A DNA stretch of 64,000 nt from Edaphochlamys debaryana (Eukaryota; Chlorophyta; Chlorophyceae; Chlamydomonadales). The translations under genes were made by a program, and so were the position numbers. The notes under the pieces were generated by a model. That model saw only the letters and a list, made by a program, of their open reading frames with translations. It was not told the origin of the DNA and did not search any database. The stretch is from assembly GCA_016858145.1 (NCBI GenBank), contig JAEHOE010000013.1, forward strand, positions 1,426,001-1,490,000, in the 5' to 3' direction. This document shows positions 56,501-64,000 of the stretch, one piece after another; the first letter of the stretch is position 1, and each line of letters begins with the position of its first letter.

Positions 56501-59500
56501 AGCGCAAGCCGCGTGTGGGCACCGAGGGGCCATGCGTCGCCATTCGGTGGCTATGGGAGGCCAGCGTTGCACGTTGCCCGAGGCTGACCTGTCGTTGAGA
56601 TTAGAAGCCCACCGCGCCCCAAGTCTGTCCCCTCCCACCCCCCGCCCAGCCCGGCCCCGCCTCACCATGAGTCCCTCGCCGCTCCGCCGCACCACCCGCA
56701 CCATGCCCTGAGTGGGGCACCAAGACACCGCCCCCGCCCCCTCGCCCTCACGCGCGCCGCCTCCGCCTCCGCCCCGTGGCGGCACGCCCGCCTCCGGCCC
56801 CCCGGTCGCCGACAGCGCCGCGAACAACCGCCGCGCCGTTGCAATGCCCCGGGCCAGCGCCGCCTCCGGCTCTGCCCCCGCCCCCGCCCCGTCCTCCGAC
56901 CGGCCGCTGCCGCTGCCTCCGTGCCCCGCCGGCCGGCCCAGGCACACCACCGGCAGTGCCACCTGCGCCGCCTGAGCCCAGCCGCCCCCGGCCCCGGCGC
57001 CACCGCCCGCGTCCGCGCCCGTTCCTTGCAGGGGCGCGGAGGCGGCGGCGGCTGTGGAGTCGGGGGGCGAGAGGCACGCGTCCATGTCGATCCGGATGGG
57101 GTCACTCCAGAGGGTGCTGGGGGGCGGGCCCTCGCCTGCCAGGCCGCGGGCTGTGTCCGCGCCCGGCTCCAGGGGCAGGGCCAGGCACAGGCTGCGGTGG
57201 GCGGCGGCGGCGGAGGCCCAGTGCACGCCTGTGCCTCGGGTGCCTGGGAGGAGGGTGGGGGATGGGTGGGTGGTGTAGCAGGGGGGAGAGAGGGGAGAGC
57301 GAGTGAGGACAGGTGAAGGGCAGAAGGGCATGAGGGGTGCTTCTCAAGTGCACGGCAGCGAGCAGGGGCTCACGCACCTGCACCCAGTGTCATGGTGACC
57401 GCCGCCGCCAGCTCCGCCCCTGCGCCTCCGCCTCCGCCGCTGCTGGGGTCAGCAGCCTCTGCAAAAGGGGGGCAGCGCACAAGAGCTTGAGCACCCGTGC
57501 TTCGCCTCCCTCCACACACCATTCCGGAGATCCCGGCTGCACCCCGCCCTCCTCTCGCACCCCCCCTCTCATCCTGCACCCCAGCCTCCCCTCACCTCCC
57601 GCCTGCCCCGGCAGCGCCAGCGGCTGCAGCAGCGTGAGCGGGTAGCCGCATGCGTTGGTGACCAGCAGGTGCGGCTCCAGGCGCAGGAGCAGGGCGCCGC
57701 AGGAGGCGCGGAGGGCGGCCAGGGAGGGGCCCCCGGGGCCGCAGCCGGGGCCGTCGCCGCCCGGGGACGAGGAGGCGCCCGGGGTCAGGCCCTCCACGCG
57801 GAGAACCACCTGGGGGGGAGGGGAGGTGGGGAGGTGGGGAGGGAGGGAAGGAGTTTAGGGGGGGTGCGGAGGACACTAGCTGTGAACGCCTCAGCACATT
57901 AACACTTTAGATCCTAACCAAACCGCATCATCAAGACAACGAGAAGTCTTGGGGAGCTCTCTTCCGACCACCCCCCCACACACAGGAGGGTTGAAAAGAG
58001 GAGTCCCTTGGCCGTCCCCCCCCTCTCCCCCCACCTCGAGCAGGAAGCGGCCGTCTCCCGAAGGCTCCCGAATTAGCACACACGAGGAAGCGGCGTCGGG
58101 GGTGAGCGAGTCGCTGCGGGTGTTTGTGTGTGTAGAGGTAACAGGGACAGCAAGCTCAGCACGTCCCCACTTAATCGGACACCCAGCGGCTGCGCCTGGG
58201 GACTGCCCCTACCCCCGTTCCGTTACCCACGAAACCACAGCAGCCCTGCCCCAGTCCCCTTACACCGTCCGCAAACCCCGTCTGCCCCCGCCCGCCCACC
58301 TTGCGCCCGCTCCACCCCCGCCCCTGCCCCCCGCTGCGGGCGGCGGCGGCAGGCACACGAGGTGCGACCAGCGACTGCCGCTGAGCGAAACCACAAGGGC
58401 GACCTCATCCGTGGTGTGGCCCGAAGCCGCTGGGCTGAATCCAGATCCAGATCCGGAGGCGGATCCCGAGGCCGAGGCATCGTCGCCCACCACCACGCCC
58501 GGCGGGTACGACAGCAGGTGCAGGCACTGCGGCCGTACGGCGTGTACGGCGGCGTGCGATGCGTCGGGCGGGGGCTGCAGGAGCTGGTGGCCGCGGCGGG
58601 TCTTGCGGGGGTCCTGGGGGCCGACCACGTGCACACGGTGGGGCGGCCGGGGCTGCGGGAGGGGAGGTGGGGAGGAAAGTGGGAAGGTCGAGGGTTCTGT
58701 CGGAATCAATCAAGCCCGTAAGCTGGCCTGCATCAAGGCAAAGCCGTGCACTGGCCACTTGCTATGAGCAGGCCGCGGTCCATCCCTACACCGTGCCGGT
58801 TTGGTGAGATCACCATTTTGGTGATCCGGAACTGGGCTCCACCCCTGTACGGCACCCACCGGCTGGCCGATCCGCGCGCAGCCCTCCGGCGGCTCCTCCC
58901 ACAGCGGCAGCAGGCAGCAGCGCAGCGGCAGGCGCGTGGCGTTGACCAGCCACAGCGGCACGCGCAGCGTCACCGTCAGGGGGTAGCCGGCGGCGGCGGC
59001 CTCGCTGGGAGACAGCGCGGCGGAGGCTGCCACCGCCGCCACCGGCTTGGGCCCGTGCTTGTCCTTGTGGCAGAGGACGCCGAGCGATGCGGAGGGGGCG
59101 GCGGACATGTCGGCCTCCCGGAACAGCTCCACCTTGAGTGGGGGCGCGGGGGGGGGCATGGTGGCGGCGGCGGAGGCCAGGGAGGCGGAGGAGGCGAAGG
59201 GCGAGGAGGAGGCGGAGGAGGCGGAGGAGGAGGGGGCGGCGCCGGCGCGGGCGGCGGGGCAGAAGAAGGCGGTGGGCAGCGGCGGTGCGCGCCCCGCCTT
59301 GCCTGCAAGCAACAGGGGCAGGCGGGGAAGACAGCCGACTGGTGAGGAGGGCGGACAGGCCGCGTGTCCTCACTGCGTTGCACAGGCCGAGTCCCCAACA
59401 GGCACCGTCCCACCCCACCCCTCCCCAGTCCCCACCCCTCCCCAGTCCCCACCCACCCGACACGCCCGCCGCGTTGCGCGTGTAGCCCTCGCTCAGCAGC

Positions 59501-62500
59501 ACCGGCTCCCCGAAGTCGTGGCCCTGCGGCGCGAATGACAGCAGCACCTGGCGCCGCATGTCGGCGCAGTGCACCGCCGCCTCCTCGCCCGGCCCCACCA
59601 CCCCCCGCTGCCGGGCGCGGCGGGGCTGGCCAGCGGCGCCGCCCTCCCACACGATGTAGCGGGCTGCGCAGGGAGGGAGGGAGGGAGGGTGGGGGAGCGG
59701 AGGGCAGGGGATCGTAGTCAAGGGGTTGAGAACAATGGAAGCCGAAGACCGGGCGTATAAGCTTAGCTAAACCCGTTCCCCACCACATATACCAGAGCGA
59801 AGGCTGCAGGGCCCACGGCACGGCGCAGCTCCTTCGCAACCGGGGCCCCCTGCCACACCCCCCAACATACACCGGTCCTCTGGCCCCTCCCACCTGCCAC
59901 GGGCAGCACGTTCCTCAGCGTCAGCGGCGGCCGCACCACCAGGCGCCAGTCCACCAGGGTGCCCTCGCCCTCGGCAGCGGCGGCCGCCTCACCCTCGCCC
60001 GCCTGAGCGCCCACGGCCAGAACCTTGGGGGGCGGGGGTGAGGGTGCGACACGGGGTGGGGGCGGGGGTGAGGGTGCGACACAGGGCGGGGGGCGGGGGT
60101 GAGGGTGAGGGTGCGACACAGGGCGGGGGGCGGGGGTGAGGGTGAGGGTGCGACAGCCGCGCAGCGCTGCTGGACTCACGACGTTCCAGGCTCTTCAAAC
60201 AACTCCCCCCCCCCCTCGCAGCCCCTGCGCACCTGGCTCTCCAGCGAGCAGCTGAGCCAGCAGGGCTGCTCCGGCGCCACGCCCTCCTGCGCGGGGGGCA
60301 GCTGCTCCGCCTGCGCCAGGGCCGATGGTGGGGAGCGGGCGGCGGCCTCCATGGCGGCCCGTGCCTCGGCCCCCAGCAGGTCCACGGTGCTGGGGACGCC
60401 CCGGGGCAGGGAGCCCAGGGGCAGGGAGTCCAGGAGGGAGTCGAGGGCGGCGGAGGAAGCGGTGGCGCTGGAGGGGTCCGAGGGCGGGGCGGGGGCGGGC
60501 AGGCGGGTGGAGGCTGAGGCCGCCAGGGAGGGGGCCGAGGGCGGCGAGTCCTCCTCCACGAAGCGCCGGGTGCGGATCCAGCGCCGGCGCCGGACGAAGT
60601 CGCGCATCTGTGGGAGTGGGGTGGGGTGGCGGGGTGTGGGTGGGCCCCGGTGGGAGGGTAGAGCCAGGGAGACCGGTACTTGGCAGGGCACAGAGGAAGG
60701 GACGGGTGACCTAGAGGCGCTGCAAGGCCCCGAGAGGGTCTCTGGGCCTTGTCGAGGGCACGCCGAGCCTGCGCCTGGAAAGGCTGCCCCAAACCCCCCC
60801 CCCCGTAAGGCCGCCCTCCCTACCTTGCGTTGGCCCTGCTCGGGCGTGGGTGGGTACCGGAGGAGCGGCCAGTCTGAAGGGGGTGGGTGGGGAGGCGTGG
60901 GCAGGAGGAAGAGCATGTTCAGGCCCATTGCCGGGAGGCGCAGGCGGACGTGTCAGACTGACACCCGTGGGGCTGGGGCGATTGCCGTCAGGGTTTCTGG
61001 GTTCCCTTCGCCCATGGCCTCGCTGCCCTGCCCACCCATTGCGTAGAACCAGCCCTCGTTGTCCACGTGACCTGGCGGTTGGGCGGTTGGGGCGTGGGGG
61101 GGGGGGGTAAGCAAGGACACATTTGCTGGGAGGAATGCTACCGTTGGGGCCCCTCACCGCTGCGGTCGACCTGCCAGGTGCCCTCCCACTGCCAGCCGGG
61201 CGGCAGCGTGAGCTCGGGAAAGTCGCCGAAAGAGTCGCCGTCCTGCGGACGGGGATGGGATGCAACGGTCGTCAGTTGGGACTACCCAGTCGGTCGGTTG
61301 GGGAGTCAGGCGGTTGTCGGTTGTCAGTTGGTTGCGGTTGACCTCACTGCTGCCTCGCGCCCACCGTCGCACGCACCTTGGAGAACTTCTTGCGCTCCGT
61401 GGGCAGCAGGTTGTGCGCCCCCCAGCCCCGCAGGGGGATGAAGCGGTGGTTCTCGAACACCAGCTCAACCACGGGCTCGGGGGGAGGGGCTGCGGGGACA
61501 GGGGGGTAGCATGGGTAGAGGGCAGAGGGCAGCAGAGGAGGCAGGGGTGTCCGGATGGCTGGAGAAGGGGGCCAAGGCAAGGGGTTTGAGGAATTTGAAC
61601 GCACCGCGTGTGGCTAGGACTGGTCGTGGCGGCGGCGGGAGCGGGGCGGACACCGGCGCCGGCGGCTGCAGTCCTGGGGCCTGGAGCAGGGCTGCGGAGG
61701 GCGCCGAGGGCTGCCTCCCCGCCCCCACGGAGGAATCATCGTCGTCGTCGGCCGGCTGCTGGCCCCGGGCCCTGGGGAGGAAGGGGAGAGCGAGTCGCTC
61801 ATGAGTCATGGGCAGTGACTAGGTCACGGGCATGCAAGCATAGGACGGGCACAGGCAGGTACGGTATCGCACTGCAGATCCGAGGCGGCCCCCCCACCTG
61901 CAGCACAGCAGCTTAGCGCCGCCCTCCCCAAGCCGCGTCATCACCAGACCGGGGTCACCCCGCGCCGGCCCCGCGCTCCACGTGTGGTACGACTCGACGT
62001 CCCGCCGCCGCCGCAGCGTCAGCAGCGTCGCCGCCGCCGCCAGGGCCGGCGCCGGCGTCGCCGCCGCGCCGCCACCCGCAGTGGCGGCGCCGCCACGCAC
62101 TGCCTCGACGGAGCCGCGACGGTCCCGCCCGGACGCCTGCGACTGCGCCGACTCGGCCTCGGAATCTGGCTCCGTGTCTGGATCGAAATCTGGATCTGGA
62201 TCTGGATCCAGCGCCGCCAGATCCAGGGGCTCCGTCATGAGCAGCGGCCGCACCTGCAGCTCGCAGCCGCCCGACTCCCAGCCCAGGGGCAGGGCCAGGC
62301 GCTCGCCCGGAGCCACGCTGCCCAGCACACGCCTCACCACCCCACCCTGACCACCAAAGACAGAGCCGTAGCTGGCGGCAGCTGGGGCGGCGGATCCCGA
62401 AATGCTGGATCCAGAACCAGGTCCCGCGGCGGCGACGGCGCCCTCGACCCAGCGGCGGCGGCGCACCCAGCGGCGGCGGCGGACCAGGTCTCGGGCCTTG

Positions 62501-63870
62501 CGCCGCGCCTGCTCGGGGGTGGGCGGGTAGTGCAGCAGCAGCCACGTGGTGGCGTAGAACCAACCGTTGCGGTCCACGTGGCCTGGCGGTTGGGGCGGTT
62601 GGGAGGGAAAGATCAGTGGTCAACGGTCTGCGGGAGGCCAAGTCATCAGGGTCTGTATGCTACTGAGCGCAACGAAGCAAAGTGGAAGCAAAGCGGAGGG
62701 GACGTTGAGGGAAGCCGAGCGAACGCGCGCGATACAGGGTTTGAGTCGACACCTCCACCCACTGCCCACGCCTTCCCCGCCTCGCCCCCCCCAGCTCACC
62801 GCCCAGGTCCATCTGCCAGGGCCCCTCCCACTCCCATCCGGGCGGCAGGGGGATGAGCGGGAAGGTGCTGCGGTGGGGGCCGGGGGGGGTATCGACGGAC
62901 GATACACGGTCAACACGCCCACATCGCCATCAATGTGGGGACAACAGGTCGGCACGCGGCCATCGCCAACGGGACTCTCTACACCCCCCCACGCGTGGCC
63001 GAGGCCTAAAACGGCCAAGTCAACCGGCTCCCCCTTGGACCCTCCCTGGAGCTGTCTTCGGCCTCCAGACTGAGAGGGTGCCCTCAGTTCGCGCCTGCTG
63101 CCTTCCCGGCCCCCACCTGTAGCTCTGTCCCGCGGTGCTGAACTGCCGCCGCTCCGTGGGCAGCAGGTTGGAGGGCGACCAGCCCCTCAGGGGCAGGTAG
63201 CGCTCGTTCTCAAACACCAGCTCCTCCACGGGCAGGGGGCGGCCGTCTGGGCAGTGCACGCGGGGTGGTGTGGGGTGGGGCGGGGTGGGGTGGGGTGGGG
63301 TGGGGCGGGGTGGGGTGGGGTGGGGTGGGGTGGGGTGGGGTGGGGTGGGGTGGGGTGGGGTGGGGTGGGGTGGGGTGGGGTGGGGTGGGGTGGGGTGGGG
63401 TGGGGTGGGGTGGGGTGGGGTGGGGTGGGGTGGGGTGGGGTGGGGTGGGGTGGGGTGGGGGGTGGGGAGTCAGCACGGGGCAAACGGAGCGGACAGCAGT
63501 TGGTTGGGATGTAGGCAACACCGTACAACGCCGCAAGACCCGAGGAAGAAAGCTGTGAGCCGAGCCGACGTGCGCCTGCGGCTGCGCCTGCGCCTGCCCC
63601 CTCTCGACGCATCCCAAGGCCCCCCAATCCACCACTCACCCGGCCCCAGCTTGGGCGCGTCGGCTCCCCCGCCTGCGCCTGCGCCCCCCACGCCCTGCCA
63701 CTGCATCGCCCCCGCCGCCCCCGCCGGCACCGCCAGCGCCACCTCCAGCGCCACGCTGCATCCGTTGACCAGCACCGCCCTCGAGCGCAGCAGCTCCAGC
63801 ACCGCCCCGCCCGGGCCCGTGCTGCGCTCCAGGACCAGGCCCGGGCCCGCGCTGATGGGGATGCACGTGG
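49867..63870 (-). CDS. VPS13: VPS13-family bridge lipid-transfer protein, C-terminal part (5' incomplete)
   Basis: About 38 short exons read right to left. The first visible exon is ~63636-63870; the N-terminal chorein domain and groove lie beyond the window. In order: a beta-rich segment (VLVNGCSVALEVALAVP); two DysF domains (63245-62440 and 61494-60560); VAB/SHR-BD repeats (LRNVLPVAG; PLTVTLRVPLWLVNATRLPL, 58855-59303; PHLLVTNACGYPLTLLQPL, 57597-57812); the C-terminal VPS13 region (YQLDVSLVDAVPEEIAVLTL, 54858-54970; IDLMELDDVALRVSF, 53506-53600; LLRQYGVVGGLSRVLSV, 52570-52800); a PH-like domain (GDRVVRPFSL, TVLVATDRRVMAL, TLLLHRRHRPADGRMVY, 51230-52400); and a tail with two WRP modules (SLWRPVGPQGYAALSDV; TLWRPVAPPGYVEAG) ending at the stop 49867-49869. 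VPS13 proteins move lipids between membranes at contact sites. Individual exon ends are approximate. Ala/Gly/Pro inserts enlarge many loops. Confidence 0.85.
50531..50571. repeat. C41 homopolymer
   Basis: Unbroken run of 41 C in a VPS13 intron, only a few bases inside the intron from the donor (GTGAGCG followed by poly-G in sense) of exon ~50577-50682. Confidence 0.9.
60027..60155. repeat. G-rich minisatellite GCGGGGGTGAGGGTGCGACA
   Basis: Four units of about 30-38 bp, each ending in GAGGGTGCGACA, in the VPS13 intron between exons ~60225-60608 and ~59895-60024. Confidence 0.9.
60560..61494 (-). other. Second DysF (peroxin/dysferlin) domain of VPS13
   Basis: Encoded by exons ~61375-61494 (VELVFENHRFIPLRGW, LLPTERKKFSK), ~61150-61243 (LPPGWQWEGTWQVDRSG), ~61028-61072 (HVDNEGWFYAM), 60824-60873 (DWPLLRYPPTPEQGQRK) and the start of ~60225-60608 (DFVRRRRWIRTRRF). 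This matches the DysFN pattern (FEN-x-R-PLxGW, LLPTE/DR, GWxW, GWxYA) followed by the DysFC motif RRRRWIRTR. Confidence 0.8.
62440..63245 (-). other. First DysF (peroxin/dysferlin) domain of VPS13
   Basis: Encoded by exons ~63117-63245 (EELVFENERYLPLRGWSPSN, LLPTERRQFS), ~62800-62875 (LPPGWEWEGPWQMDLGG) and the start of ~61898-62582 (HVDRNGWFYATTWLLLHYPP, then LVRRRRWVRRRRWVEG). Same order and motifs as the second copy. Here the GWFYA and RRRRW parts share one exon, while in the second copy they are split by two introns. Confidence 0.8.
63271..63467. repeat. (GGGGT)n array
   Basis: Nearly perfect pentanucleotide array of ~39 units with a few GGGGC variants, filling a VPS13 intron between exons ~63117-63245 and ~63636-63870. 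Confidence 0.95.
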
Positions 63871-64000
63871 CTGGGGGGTAGGGGGGTGGGGGGTACGAGC
63901 GGGAAAAAGGGCCGGGGGAGGGTGAGGAGGGTGAGGCAAGAGGGAATTGGTGGGGCGCGTGGGAAGAAGTGGCAGGTACGGTGGGGTGGGGTGGAACGGA

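Noticed and set aside
63271..63467. Interstitial telomere
   Set aside because: The unit GGGGT is not the algal TTTTAGGG or TTTAGGG repeat and lies inside an intron.
63254..63881. Long WGGVGWGGVG-type open frames
   Set aside because: Translation of the GGGGT array; not a glycine-rich protein gene.

Overview
This window is nuclear DNA of a GC-rich eukaryote, most likely a chlorophyte green alga of Chlamydomonas/Volvox type. Genes consist of many short exons with GT-AG introns and in-phase junctions. Coding sequence is rich in Ala, Gly and Pro, introns are full of G/C-rich simple repeats, TGTAA-type polyadenylation signals follow some genes, and gene content includes a plastid-targeted methyltransferase, a Rubisco-LSMT-like SET protein and MYND-finger genes. 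Nothing looks prokaryotic: no operons, CRISPR or IS elements. I rebuilt exon models by hand, requiring open frame and matching splice phase at each junction; lengths come from those models.

Layout. (1) 358-5495, minus: a 13-exon SAM-dependent methyltransferase of 378 aa with a likely chloroplast transit peptide. Several of its exon ends are tandemly copied into adjacent introns. (2) 6183-26372, plus: a tandem array of five SGNH/GDSL hydrolase genes (6183-8621, 9853-12293, 12947-15443, 20307-22807, 23684-26372). The third and fourth are copies made by a recent segmental duplication. Between them lie an unrelated lower-GC gene (17077-18270), an orphan last exon (18530-18679) and a chimeric relic at the duplication breakpoint (19485-19650). 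(3) 27656-31144, minus: SET-domain lysine methyltransferase. (4) 31636-33106, minus: two weakly supported small coding units. (5) 33294-36384, minus: GPATCH8-like G-patch plus zinc-finger protein, divergent from a 604-aa protein of unknown function at 36873-39454, plus. (6) 40925-43854 and 46252-49066, minus: a tandem pair of about 900-aa MYND zinc-finger paralogues. (7) 49867 to beyond 63870, minus: the C-terminal part of a very large VPS13-type bridge lipid-transfer protein in about 38 exons. It carries two tandem dysferlin (DysF) domains and a tail beyond the PH-like domain; its N-terminus lies past the right edge.

The genes do not form one pathway. The SGNH array is a local family expansion whose members mostly carry signal peptides, so secreted or vacuolar esterases/lipases are likely. 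Most interesting are the SGNH duplication with its breakpoint chimera and embedded unknown gene, the in-frame duplicated splice acceptors of the methyltransferase, and the double-DysF VPS13.
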